DNA from: Microbispora corallina
Lineage (GTDB): Bacteria > Actinomycetota > Actinomycetes > Streptosporangiales > Streptosporangiaceae
Length of the DNA: 41,583 nucleotides
Reading direction: 5' to 3'
Assembly: GCF_016863035.1 (NCBI RefSeq)
Contig: NZ_BOOC01000056.1
Coordinates: 1 to 41,583 of the forward strand
The position numbers and the translations under genes were made by a program. Every line of letters starts with the position of its first letter. The stretch's first letter is position 1. Of the stretch, positions 23,824 to 31,624 are shown piece after piece. The notes under the pieces were generated by a model. That model ran no database searches. It had not been told where the DNA came from and saw nothing but the letters and a program-made list of their open reading frames with translations.

Positions 23824-23928
23824 GAGGACGTTTCTCCCTTACAGGCGCGCCGGGCCCCCGATCTGCCGACGTAATGTAACTTTTTGTCAAATAGGGGTCA
23901 ATGCGTCCTCGATTCCCGCTATGGGACG

Positions 23929-24759
23929 TCAGGTCCAGAGGCCGGCGGCGGCCGTCTCGGCGACGTACTCCTCGAACGGCCGGGGCGGCCGGCCGAGGGC
24001 GCGGTCGACGCCGTCGAGGACCGCCCCGCCCACCCCGTCGCGGAGGCCGGCCAGGAGGCCGGTGAGGAGCCGTGCGACCTCGGGGGGAACGCCATGGGCG
24101 ACCTGGCGCTCGACATGGACCGCGGGGTCGGCGTCGTCGTAGTGGATCACCCGCCCGACGGCCGCGCCGATGAGCCCGGCCGCCTCGCCGAACCCGATCG
24201 CCCGCGGCCCGGTCAGCTCGTAGACCTGGCCGGCGTGGCGGTCCTCGGTCAGCGCCGACACGGCGACCTCGGCGATGTCCTCGGCGTCGACGAACGGCGC
24301 GCGGCCGTCGCCGGCGGGCAGGGACAGGGTCCCGGCGAGGATCCCGGGCCGCCAGAACTTCTCGCCGAAGTTCTGCGAGAACCAGGTCGGCCGCAGGACG
24401 GTCCAGTCGGCGCCCGAGTCGCGCACGGCCTCCTCGACGATCTTGAGGGGATGGCCGTCCTCGTCGGCGGCCGGGGCGGACAGGAGCACCAGACGCCGCA
24501 CGCCCGCCGCCGTCGCCTCGGCCACGAACGCGGGGACGCGCGCCCGGCGGTCGATGCTCGTCCGCAGGTCGGGCTCCATCAGGTAGGCGGCGGTGACGCC
24601 GTCGAGCGCGGGCGCCCAGGTCCCCGGGTCGCCGAGGTCGAAGGGGACGTCGCCGCCGGTCCTGGCCGCCGTGCGCGCCGTCCGGCCGGCGGCCCTGAGG
24701 CGGGCGGCGACGCGGCGGCCGACTGTTCCGGTGCCGCCGAGAATGAGGATGTCCGTCAT
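23929..24759 (-). CDS. NmrA-like NAD(P)H-binding oxidoreductase
   Basis: A 276-aa atypical SDR. It starts MTDILILGGTGTVGRRVAAR with the GGTGTVG dinucleotide site, then VRRLVLLSAPAADE and the WTVLRPTWFSQNF stretch seen in azoreductase/NmrA-type quinone reductases. There is no clear YxxxK pair. The start is the ATG at the family N-terminus; the long 5' frame is shadow of the divergent AraC gene. It is divergent from that AraC gene with an 84-bp gap, which probably holds the regulator's site. The reaction is likely NAD(P)H-linked reduction or redox sensing (inference). Confidence 0.9.
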   Translation of the reverse strand: MTDILILGGTGTVGRRVAARLRAAGRTARTAARTGGDVPFDLGDPGTWAPALDGVTAAYLMEPDLRTSIDRRARVPAFVAEATAAGVRRLVLLSAPAADEDGHPLKIVEEAVRDSGADWTVLRPTWFSQNFGEKFWRPGILAGTLSLPAGDGRAPFVDAEDIAEVAVSALTEDRHAGQVYELTGPRAIGFGEAAGLIGAAVGRVIHYDDADPAVHVERQVAHGVPPEVARLLTGLLAGLRDGVGGAVLDGVDRALGRPPRPFEEYVAETAAAGLWT

Positions 24760-24843
24760 GGCAGGTAAGCCAACCGCACGAGGGCCGGGACGATCCATGG
24801 GAGAACGTCGGACATCCCTTTGTGATCGTCTACCCTGAGGGAC

Positions 24844-25815
24844 GTGGACGTCCTGGGCGATCTCCTGCACCGAGCCCGCGCGAGGAACGCGGTGGTCCGG
24901 CAGCTGATCCAGCGTCCGCCGTGGTCGCTCACCTTCGCCGAGGCCCCGCCGCTCACGGTCGTGGCGACGCTCGGCGGCCACGCGTCGATCCGGCTCGGCG
25001 ACGACGCCCGCGCGGCGACGGCACGCCTCGCCGCGGGCGACATCGCGCTCGTCGCCGGCACCGGCCCGTACACGATCGCCGACGACCCCTCCACCCCGCC
25101 GCAGGTCGTGATCAGCGGGCGGCGCAAGCAGGTCGTGAACGCGAGCGTGGCGGCGGCGGCCGCCCACCGGAGCCTCGCCGCCCGCACGTACGGCGACGGA
25201 TCGCCCGGGGCGACGATCATGCTCAGGGGCGCCTACGAGCTCCGCGGCGACGTGGGCGACCGCCTGCTGGGGATGCTCCCGCCGCTGGCGGTCGTGCCGG
25301 CCGGGCCCCGGACCCGGCCCGCGCTGGACCTGCTCGCCGCCGAGGTCGCCCGCGACGAGCCCGGCCAGGACGCCGTGCTCGACCGGCTGCTGGATCTCGT
25401 GCTCGTGCTGGCCCTGCGGGCGTGGTGCGCGGAGCCGGGGCCCGCGCGTCCCGCGTGGTACCGGGCGCTGGCCGACCCCGCCGTCGGCGGCGCGCTGCGC
25501 CTGCTGCACGGGGATCCCGCCCGCCGGTGGACGGTCGCCGCGCTGGCCGCCGCGGCCGGCGTGTCCCGCGCCGCCTTCGCCGCGCGCTTCACCGGCCTGG
25601 TCGGCGAGCCGCCGCTCACCTACCTCACGGGCTGGCGGATGACCCTGGCGGCGGACCTGCTCCGCGACACCGACGCGACCGTCGCCGCCGTGGCCCGCCA
25701 GGTCGGGTACGGCGACCCCTTCGCCTTCAGCGTGGCCTTCAAGCGCTCCCGCGGCGTCAGCCCCTCGGCCTGGCGCTCGTCGTCCGTCCGGCCCGGCCCG
25801 TTCCCGGGCGGCTGA
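24844..25815 (+). CDS. AraC-family transcriptional regulator
   Basis: A 323-aa AraC regulator with an N-terminal cupin-like ligand domain (about 5-210). A C-terminal double HTH spans about 225-310 (WTVAALAAAAGVSRAAFAAR, then VAAVARQVGYGDPFAFSVAFKRSRGVSPSAWR, split here). The start is a GTG; an ATG start is not available. It is divergent from the NmrA-like reductase gene, the obvious target. The protein resembles the cupin_6 group of AraC regulators that control oxidoreductases of this kind. A strong hairpin lies after the stop. Confidence 0.9.
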   Translation: MDVLGDLLHRARARNAVVRQLIQRPPWSLTFAEAPPLTVVATLGGHASIRLGDDARAATARLAAGDIALVAGTGPYTIADDPSTPPQVVISGRRKQVVNASVAAAAAHRSLAARTYGDGSPGATIMLRGAYELRGDVGDRLLGMLPPLAVVPAGPRTRPALDLLAAEVARDEPGQDAVLDRLLDLVLVLALRAWCAEPGPARPAWYRALADPAVGGALRLLHGDPARRWTVAALAAAAGVSRAAFAARFTGLVGEPPLTYLTGWRMTLAADLLRDTDATVAAVARQVGYGDPFAFSVAFKRSRGVSPSAWRSSSVRPGPFPGG

Positions 25816-25843
25816 TCGGCGGCGGAGACCGGTGAGGCCGGTG

Positions 25844-25882
25844 GAGGCCCGGCGCCGGTGCGGGGCCGGCGCCGGTGGCCTC
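25844..25882. terminator. bidirectional hairpin terminator
   Basis: GAGGCC and GGCGCCGG pair with CCGGCGCC and GGCCTC, giving 14 bp with a small internal loop and a 7-nt apical loop, between the convergent AraC and SDR genes. Confidence 0.7.
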
Positions 25883-25884
25883 GC

Positions 25885-26598
25885 TCAGTGACCGGCGTTC
25901 TGGCCGCCGTCGACGTGGAGGATCTCGCCGGTGACGAACGGCGCGTTCTCCAGGTAGAGCACGGCGTCGACGATGTCGCTCACCTCGCCCATGTGGCCGA
26001 CCGGGTGGAGTCCGCCGAGGAACTCATGGGTCTCCGGGGCGTGCATGGGGGTCTTGATGACGCCCGGCGAGACGGCGTTGACGCGGACGCCGCGGGTGGC
26101 GTACTCGATGGCCAGGGCCTTGGTGGCGGCCTGCAGACCGCCCTTGGTGAGGGAGGCCAGCGCGGAGGGCAGGCTGGAGTTGGGGTGGTCGACCAGGCTG
26201 GTGGTGATCTGGATGATGTGCCCGCCGCCCTGGGCGAGCAGGTGCGGCAGGGCCCGCTGGGTGATGCGGAAGAACCCGCCCAGGTTCACCGCCACCAGTG
26301 AGGAGAACTCCTCCGGCGTGTAGTCGGTGAACGGCTTGGCGACGAAGAACCCGGCGTTGTTGACCAGGGTGTCGATGCGGCCGAACCGCTCGACGCCGGC
26401 CTCGATCACACGGTCGGCGGTGGTGGGGTCGGCGATGTCGCCCCGGACGCTGAGGACGTCCCGGTCCAGCGACTCCGCGATGGTGCGGGAGGTGGCGACC
26501 ACGGCGTAGCCGAGCTTGCGGTACGCGGCGACCAGGCCGGCTCCGATGCCCTGCGACGCCCCGGTGACGACCGCGACCTTCTGACCCTGCGTGCTCAT
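25885..26598 (-). CDS. SDR-family protein lacking the catalytic tyrosine
   Basis: A 237-aa SDR with TGASQGIG (12-19), NNAG (80-83) and the Ser at 134 (TTSLVD). The C-terminal TGEILHVDGGQNAGH is also as expected. Where YxxxK should be, the sequence reads ALASLTK: Lys152 is present but Ala148 replaces the Tyr. I recall the PSALASLTKGG stretch in other actinobacterial SDRs, so this is probably a real subfamily and not a mutation. The ATG start is preceded by GAGAAGAG. Two operators identical in plan to those of the TetR gene 3 kb to the right lie 47-91 bp upstream. Confidence 0.87.
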   Translation of the reverse strand: MSTQGQKVAVVTGASQGIGAGLVAAYRKLGYAVVATSRTIAESLDRDVLSVRGDIADPTTADRVIEAGVERFGRIDTLVNNAGFFVAKPFTDYTPEEFSSLVAVNLGGFFRITQRALPHLLAQGGGHIIQITTSLVDHPNSSLPSALASLTKGGLQAATKALAIEYATRGVRVNAVSPGVIKTPMHAPETHEFLGGLHPVGHMGEVSDIVDAVLYLENAPFVTGEILHVDGGQNAGH

Positions 26599-26644
26599 CA
26601 CAAGTGCTCTTCTCTCAAGGGGATGGAATCTCCGCGACCGGTAC

Positions 26645-26662
26645 TAGCCGACCGGTCGACTA
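26645..26662. promoter_or_regulatory. TetR operator copy 1 (CGACCGGTCG family)
   Basis: TAGCCGACCGGTCGACTA is a near-perfect palindrome upstream of the SDR gene. It matches the sites at 29666 and 29689 before the TetR gene. Confidence 0.7.
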
Positions 26663-26671
26663 TTGAGAACG

Positions 26672-26689
26672 TAGACGACCGGTCGAGTA
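26672..26689. promoter_or_regulatory. TetR operator copy 2 (CGACCGGTCG family)
   Basis: TAGACGACCGGTCGAGTA, centred 27 bp from copy 1, has the same TAGnCGACCGGTCG core. Confidence 0.7.
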
Positions 26690-26729
26690 TCTGTCAAAAC
26701 CTCGACGGCCTCTCGACGTGCGCGGACGT

Positions 26730-27644
26730 CTACCGCTTGTACGGATCCCCGTCGGGCAGCCAGACGTCCGGCGCGTGGATCCCGAGGTCGCCGACGCCGT
26801 CGGTGAGGGCGTCGGCGACGGCCAGGACGGCGGCGCGGGCGTCTCCGCGGCGCCGGACCAGCGACCAGGTCCAGCAGATCTCCGGCGCGATCAGCGGGCG
26901 CCGGACCAGGTCGGGCGGCAGCGGGGCCGCCTGCCCCTTCGGAGAGTTGACGACGGGGCGCCCGGCGCGGCGGACGTGGTCGAAGAAGGCGGCCCCGGTG
27001 ACGCCGCCGTCACTGATCCGCACGGGACGGGCGCCGGTGGCACGGGCGAGCTCCTCGGCGTAGACGTTCCAGGACGACCAGGCCGCGGCGTCGTCGTCGA
27101 TGAGGACGACGGTGTCCCGGGCCTGGACGGCTCCGGTGTCGCGCCCGGTGGCGACCGCGTAGAGGCGCTCCACGCCGACGAGCCGGGCGTCCAGGCCGAG
27201 CCGATCGAGGTCCGCCGTGCGCACCCAGCACACCGCGAGATCCAGGCTGCCGTCCGCGACCCTGGCCGCCTGGAGGTGGGAGGGCGCTACCCACGCGTCG
27301 ACGTGCACCTGGGCCGACGCGGGGGTGCGGGCGGCCAGGTCCGGGGGCAGCCAGTTGACGTAACCCAGCCGGAGCGGCTCGGAGCCCGACAGCCGGGCGG
27401 CGCGGCTCCGGAGGTCGTCGGCCCGGTCCAGCAGGTCGCGGATGTCCGGAAGCAGGGCCGCGCCGGCCGGAGTGAGGGCCACGGAACGGCGGTCGCGGTC
27501 GAACAGCCGCACCCCGAGATCGCGTTCGAGCGCCTTGATCTGCTGCGAGAGGGAGGGGCCGGCGATCAGCAGGCGCCGGGCGGCCCGGCCGAAGTTCAGC
27601 TCCTCGGCGACCGCGACGAAATAACGCAGGTGACGCAGCTCCAC
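26730..27644 (-). CDS. LysR-family transcriptional regulator
   Basis: A 304-aa LysR regulator. The start VELRHLRYFVAVAEELNFGR leads into the HTH (AARRLLIAGPSLSQQIKALE, then RDLGVRLFDRDRRSVALTPAG). The effector domain follows from about 90. The GTG start is set by the family N-terminus; GGAG sits very close to it, so ribosome spacing is poor or the message is leaderless. It is divergent from a YbfB-type MFS gene across a 400-bp low-complexity gap. The exporter is the likely target (inference). Its effector is unknown. Confidence 0.9.
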   Translation of the reverse strand: MELRHLRYFVAVAEELNFGRAARRLLIAGPSLSQQIKALERDLGVRLFDRDRRSVALTPAGAALLPDIRDLLDRADDLRSRAARLSGSEPLRLGYVNWLPPDLAARTPASAQVHVDAWVAPSHLQAARVADGSLDLAVCWVRTADLDRLGLDARLVGVERLYAVATGRDTGAVQARDTVVLIDDDAAAWSSWNVYAEELARATGARPVRISDGGVTGAAFFDHVRRAGRPVVNSPKGQAAPLPPDLVRRPLIAPEICWTWSLVRRRGDARAAVLAVADALTDGVGDLGIHAPDVWLPDGDPYKR

Positions 27645-27769
27645 CTCCGCGATGCTACGTGCGGTGGGAGGCTGCGCCTCCCAGCAGGGAGGGAGCCGGT
27701 CGTGGCGCCGGACCCCGCCTAACAGGCAGGCTCGGGTCACGGGGGACCGGCCGGACATAGCGGGCCCGC

Positions 27770-27910
27770 CGTCTCCTCTCGTCCTGTCCCGTCCCACCCT
27801 GTCTTGTCTCGCCCTGTCTCGTCGCGCCGCACCCCGTCCTGTCCTGCCTCGTTCAGTCACGCCCGCGTATCGTCTCGCCCCCGTGCCCTGGCCCGTCTCG
27901 CCCGCGCGTC
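27770..27910. repeat. degenerate pentanucleotide (CCYGT) repeat tract
   Basis: The plus strand shows a 5-bp periodicity, for example CTCGT-CCTGT-CCCGT, then CCTGT-CTTGT-CTCGC, and CCCGT-CCTGT-CCTGC. It is almost purine-free over about 80 bp and fades to about 27910. It sits in the middle of the 27645-28045 LysR/MFS gap, which otherwise has no gene. Confidence 0.6.
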
Positions 27911-28045
27911 CCACCGGGCCACGCTCCAGGGACGCCGTGCCGTACAGAGGTGCGGCCGTGTCCAGCCGTGGCGCGGCCGTGTCGTGTCGTGTGTAAAGGC
28001 GCGGGCGTGTCGTGCCGCCGTACCCGTGCCGTCGAGGAAAGCGTC

Positions 28046-29254
28046 GTGAACCCAGCAACTCTGCATCCCAGCACCGCCGCGTCCGGCGGCGCGCTCCGCT
28101 CGCCCCGGGCCCATGTCACCCAGGCGGCGGCCGCGCTGGCGGCGGGCATGGGCGTCGGCCGGTTCGTCTACACCCCGATCCTTCCCCTGATGCACGCTCA
28201 GGCCGGCCTCTCGGCCGGGGCCGGGGCCGACCTGGCCACCGGCAATTACGCCGGCTACCTGGCCGGGGCCCTGCTCGGCATCCTCCTTCCGCGCGCGGTG
28301 CGCTCCCCGGCCGTCCTGCGGGGCTCCCTGCTGGTGCTGACCGCGACCCTGGCCGCGATGCCGGAGACGCACGCGACCACGGCGTGGCTGTGCCTCCGGG
28401 TGATCGCGGGCGCGGCCAGCGCGCTGGTCTTCGTGATCGCCGTCAGCTCCCTGCAGAGCAATCTGCGGAACCACCCCGCCCATCTGCACGGCTGGGCCTT
28501 CGGGGGCGTCGGCGCCGGAATCGCCCTGTCCGGCCTCCTGGTGGTGGTCCTGCGCGCCGCGGCCGACTGGCGTGCCGCGTGGTGGGCCTCCGCCGGCCTG
28601 GCCGCGCTGCTGGCCGCCGCGTCGTGGAACCTGAGGACCGCGACCCCGCCCCCTCCGGCACGGACGCGGGAGGAGTGGCGCCGGACCCATCGCTGGTTCG
28701 CCGCCCTGTTCGCGTCGTACACGCTGGAGGGCGTCGGCTACATCATCGCCGGCACCTTCCTCGTGGCCGCCATCGAGCAGAGCTCGCCCGGCTGGGCCGG
28801 CAGCGGCGCCTGGGTGCTCGTCGGCCTGGCGGCCGTTCCCTCCTCGGCGCTGTGGTTGTGGCTGGGCCGTCGCCTGTCGCGTCCCGGCCTCCTGCTCGCC
28901 GCGCTGGTCGTGCAGGCAGTGGGCATCGCGCTGCCCGCCGTGTCCGGCGGGGTGGCCGCGGCGCTGGCGTCGGCTCTCCTCTTCGGCGCCACGTTCCTCG
29001 GCGTGGCCACCGTCGCGCTCGCGGTGGGCGCCCACCTGCGGTTCCCCCGCTCGGTCGCGCTGCTCACCGCCGGATACTCCGTGGGGCAGATCCTCGGCCC
29101 GCCGGCCGCCGCCCCCCTGCTCCACCACGGCTACCGGCAGGCCCTGATCCTGGCGGCGGTCGTCGTCATGGGCGCCGCCGTCGCGGCCGTCGTCCTCCGG
29201 GCCGGATTCCCGCACGACATGCCCGTACCGGATCATCCGGCCGCGGAGCCGTGA
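28046..29254 (+). CDS. YbfB/YjiJ-family MFS transporter
   Basis: A 402-aa membrane protein with about 12 hydrophobic helices. The opening AAAALAAGMGVGRFVYTPIL followed by PLMHAQAGLSAG is the hallmark of the YbfB/YjiJ MFS family (GxGRFxYTPILPxM). Its substrate is not known. The GTG start has GAGGAAAG 5-9 nt upstream, so I prefer it to an upstream start at 27950 that would lie in the low-complexity tract. It is divergent from the LysR gene and ends in a hairpin before the convergent SnoaL-like gene. Confidence 0.9.
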   Translation: MNPATLHPSTAASGGALRSPRAHVTQAAAALAAGMGVGRFVYTPILPLMHAQAGLSAGAGADLATGNYAGYLAGALLGILLPRAVRSPAVLRGSLLVLTATLAAMPETHATTAWLCLRVIAGAASALVFVIAVSSLQSNLRNHPAHLHGWAFGGVGAGIALSGLLVVVLRAAADWRAAWWASAGLAALLAAASWNLRTATPPPPARTREEWRRTHRWFAALFASYTLEGVGYIIAGTFLVAAIEQSSPGWAGSGAWVLVGLAAVPSSALWLWLGRRLSRPGLLLAALVVQAVGIALPAVSGGVAAALASALLFGATFLGVATVALAVGAHLRFPRSVALLTAGYSVGQILGPPAAAPLLHHGYRQALILAAVVVMGAAVAAVVLRAGFPHDMPVPDHPAAEP

Positions 29255-29270
29255 GCGGCCGTGCGGCTCC
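29245..29270. terminator. hairpin overlapping the MFS stop
   Basis: GGAGCCG/CGGCTCC, a 7-bp stem with a 12-nt loop, spans the stop codon between convergent genes. Confidence 0.45.
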
Positions 29271-29284
29271 CGTCCCGCCGGGGG

Positions 29285-29653
29285 TCAGTGGTCGGTGATC
29301 ACCCGGGACACGTGGTACTGCCGGATTCGCCACGCTCCCTCGTCACGGCGGAGGACCAGCGACAGGTGCACGGCGGCCTCCCAGCCCGCGGGGTCGCGGA
29401 AGGTGACGTCGGCGAACCCGCCGGCCACCTGGTCGCCGATCGTGTAGGTGTGGAGCACGGTGACGTCGGCGGTGCGGTCGTCCGGCACCGCCTCGTAGTA
29501 GGCGCGCACCGCGTCCCGCCCGGCGGTCACCGTGGGGCCGAAGCCCTGGAACAGGGCGTCGGTGGTGAACAGGTCGGCCATCGCGTCCGTGCGGTGGCCG
29601 TCGAAGGCGGCCTTCCAGCTGTTCAGAACCTCGCGCATCGGGTCGCTCATCAT
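29285..29653 (-). CDS. SnoaL-like / SgcJ-EcaC-type NTF2-fold protein
   Basis: A 122-aa NTF2-like protein. The helix VLNSWKAAFDGHRTDAMADL is followed by FTTDALFQGFGPTVTAGRDAV and the strands VAGGFADVTFRDPA, VHLSLVLRRDEGAWRIRQYH. It resembles the SgcJ/EcaC (DUF4440-like) small oxidoreductase-annotated group. The reaction is unknown. AGGA precedes the first of two adjacent ATGs by 5 nt, which decides the start. It is divergent from a TetR gene with two operator palindromes between them. Confidence 0.87.
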   Translation of the reverse strand: MMSDPMREVLNSWKAAFDGHRTDAMADLFTTDALFQGFGPTVTAGRDAVRAYYEAVPDDRTADVTVLHTYTIGDQVAGGFADVTFRDPAGWEAAVHLSLVLRRDEGAWRIRQYHVSRVITDH

Positions 29654-29665
29654 CGTGTCCTTATT

Positions 29666-29706
29666 TAGACGACCGGTCGGCTAGAAAGTAGTCGACCGGT
29701 CGTACA
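29666..29706. promoter_or_regulatory. TetR operator pair (CGACCGGTCG family)
   Basis: TAGACGACCGGTCGGCTA (29666-29683) and TAGTCGACCGGTCGTACA (29689-29706) are centred 23 bp apart in the 61-bp gap between the SnoaL-like and TetR starts. The same core occurs twice before the SDR at 26 kb. Confidence 0.75.
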
Positions 29707-29714
29707 CTTGCAAC

Positions 29715-30335
29715 ATGGGACGAAGCAGTGACGCCAGGGAGAAGATCCTTACCGCCGCCCGGTCGCTCGTCGAGCTGCGCGGCTACTCGGCGCTGGGCGT
29801 GGCCGAGATCTGCAAGGCGGCGGGGGTGCCGAAGGGCAGCTTCTACTACTTCTTCGAGTCGAAGGAGTCGCTCGCCCTGGCCGTCATCGACGAGCACTGG
29901 GCCGCAGAGCTGAGCGACTGGACCCGCATCCTGGGCGGGGACGCCGAGCCGCTCCAGCGGCTGCGGCAGCTGTTCGAGGAGACCGCGGCCGAGCAGCGCG
30001 CCGGGCAGCAGAGCTGCGGGACGGTCTCGGGCTGCATGTTCGGCAACCTGACGCTGGAGATGAGCAACCAGACCGAGGTCATCCGCGAACGGCTGCAGCA
30101 GATCTTCGACGCCCAGGTCGACCTGGTGGAGGCGGTCATCGCCGAGGCGAGGGAGCGGGGAGAGGCCACCGTCGCCGACACCCGCGAGGCCGCCCGGTCC
30201 GTCGTCGCCCAGCTCGAGGGTCAGGTGCTCTTCGCCAAGCTCTACAACGACACCGGGCTCCTCGACGCCCTGTGGGCGAACTGCGTGGCCCTGCTCGGCG
30301 TCCGGACCGGCACGCCCACCGCCGTCGCGCCATAG
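29715..30335 (+). CDS. TetR-family transcriptional regulator
   Basis: A 206-aa TetR regulator. The HTH is in about residues 8-52 (AREKILTAARSLVELRGYSA, then GVAEICKAAGVPKGSFYYFFESKESL, split here). The C-terminal ligand domain holds SCGTVSGCMFGNLTLEMSNQ, whose cysteines resemble the YxaF/LmrA-like branch. It is divergent from the SnoaL-like gene with operators in the gap. The matching sites before the SDR at 25885-26598 suggest it also controls that gene, 3 kb away. The ATG is 8 nt after the second operator. Confidence 0.92.
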   Translation: MGRSSDAREKILTAARSLVELRGYSALGVAEICKAAGVPKGSFYYFFESKESLALAVIDEHWAAELSDWTRILGGDAEPLQRLRQLFEETAAEQRAGQQSCGTVSGCMFGNLTLEMSNQTEVIRERLQQIFDAQVDLVEAVIAEARERGEATVADTREAARSVVAQLEGQVLFAKLYNDTGLLDALWANCVALLGVRTGTPTAVAP

Positions 30336-30358
30336 GCGCTCTTGGCGGCGTCATGGGC

Positions 30359-30383
30359 GGAAGGGGAGACCGGCACCCCTTCC
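30359..30383 (+). terminator. hairpin terminator after the TetR gene
   Basis: GGAAGGGG/CCCCTTCC, an 8-bp stem with a 9-nt loop, lies 23 nt after the stop. Confidence 0.6.
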
Positions 30384-30482
30384 TGGTGCTCCGGCGAGAC
30401 CGTCGTGGACGGTTCCTGCCCGACCTCTGGCTAATGTGAACCCAATGGTCGTTATGTTTCCGACCGTCGAGGGACTGTCGCC

Positions 30483-30926
30483 ATGTCTGACTATTGGAGC
30501 ATCAAGCGCGGGCTGGCCGAAGCGATCAACAGTCACGATCTGCACCGGGTGCTCGAGGCCTTCAGCCCGGACGCCGTCGTGGTCTCGCCGTCCGGGGTGG
30601 CGGAGGGGCATGAGCAGATCGCCTGGTTGTACGAGCAGACCTTCAAGAGCTTTCCCGACTATCACCTGACGCCGTGGTTCGAGGCCGTCGGCTGCCAGGC
30701 GCCGATGATGGTCGAGTGGACGGCCACGGGCACGCATCTCGGGCCTCTCCTGCTGCCCGACGGGCGCGAACTGCAGGGAACCGGCCGCCCGATCACCCTC
30801 CGGGGGACCTGCGCGTCGTTCGTCGAGGACGGCAGGATCAAGACGCACCGGGAGTACTACGACCAGTTGGAGCTGTACACCCAGCTCGGCATGTGCCTGA
30901 CGGAGGCCCGCCCGACCGCGGCCTGA
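30483..30926 (+). CDS. SnoaL-like ester cyclase family protein
   Basis: A 147-aa NTF2-fold protein of the SnoaL-like polyketide-cyclase group. It shows IKRGLAEAINSHDLHRVLEA, VVVSPSGVAEGHEQIAWLY, FPDYHLTPWFEAVG and VEWTATGTH, and TGRPITLRGTC and HREYYDQLELYTQLG close the fold. The group includes true cyclases, but many members have no known substrate. It stands alone between a terminator and a convergent TetR gene. No polyketide synthase is present, so cyclase function should not be assumed. Confidence 0.88.
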   Translation: MSDYWSIKRGLAEAINSHDLHRVLEAFSPDAVVVSPSGVAEGHEQIAWLYEQTFKSFPDYHLTPWFEAVGCQAPMMVEWTATGTHLGPLLLPDGRELQGTGRPITLRGTCASFVEDGRIKTHREYYDQLELYTQLGMCLTEARPTAA

Positions 30927-30931
30927 GCGCG

Positions 30932-31531
30932 TCAGCCGTCCGCGCTCTCCCGCGCGGACGGCCCCGGGGGGCGCCACCTCCCCAGACCGTCGACGAGCCG
31001 GTCGATGAGCTGGTCGGAGACCGTTCCCCCCCGCATGGCGGTGCGGTAGACAAGAGGCCCGACGAGGAGCGCCGAGACGTCGGGCGGGTCGGGGACGACG
31101 TCGATCTCCCCGTTTCCGGCCGCCAGGTCCAGCGCGATCCTGAGCCTCTCGTCGAGCGCGTCGAGGCAGTGGTCGCGCTGTGCCGCGACGTGCGGATCCC
31201 AGAGGGCGCTCTGCGTCAGGGTGAGCATGGCGCCGGCGGCCCGGGGCGTGGCCAGCTCGTCGGCGAGATCGCGAAGCTGCGAGCACAGCCACGGGCGGAC
31301 CGGCACCTCCGGCTTCCGGAAGAACGGGATGTCGACACCGGTCATGACGTCGTGAAGCAGCTGCTCGGCCTGCGGCCAGTGCCGGTACACCGTGGCCCGG
31401 CCGACGCCGGCCTCCTGGGCGACGCGCTGGTGGGTGAGCGCGGCGGGGCCCTCGTCGAGCAGCAGCGAGCGGGCGGCGACCAGGATCGCGGCCCGGGTGC
31501 GCGCGGCGCGGGGATCGGTCGAGTTGCTCAC
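30932..31531 (-). CDS. TetR-family transcriptional regulator
   Basis: A 199-aa TetR regulator. The HTH lies at about 9-55 (RTRAAILVAARSLLLDEGPA, then LTHQRVAQEAGVGRATVYRHW, split here). The C-terminal effector domain is TetR_C-like (DLADELATPRAAGAMLTL). The GTG start is set by the family N-terminus; the longer frame covers the divergent reductase gene. It is divergent from the NmrA-like gene with GAGACA/TGTCTC palindromes in between, so it likely represses both. Confidence 0.88.
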   Translation of the reverse strand: MSNSTDPRAARTRAAILVAARSLLLDEGPAALTHQRVAQEAGVGRATVYRHWPQAEQLLHDVMTGVDIPFFRKPEVPVRPWLCSQLRDLADELATPRAAGAMLTLTQSALWDPHVAAQRDHCLDALDERLRIALDLAAGNGEIDVVPDPPDVSALLVGPLVYRTAMRGGTVSDQLIDRLVDGLGRWRPPGPSARESADG

Positions 31532-31543
31532 ACCGCATTCTAT

Positions 31544-31558
31544 GAGACAACTTGACTC
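31544..31558. promoter_or_regulatory. GAGACA operator, imperfect copy
   Basis: GAGACAACTTGACTC, 12 bp upstream of the TetR start, is a degenerate copy of the perfect site at 31589. Confidence 0.5.
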
Positions 31559-31588
31559 AGAGACGGGGGCGGTGCCACTCTCACCTCT

Positions 31589-31603
31589 GAGACAAACTGT
31601 CTC
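31589..31603. promoter_or_regulatory. GAGACA operator, perfect copy
   Basis: GAGACAAACTGTCTC is a perfect inverted repeat (GAGACA/TGTCTC, 3-nt centre), centred 45 bp from the imperfect copy and 22 bp before the reductase start. Confidence 0.65.
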
Positions 31604-31624
31604 GGAACTGAGGGTGGAGGAATC

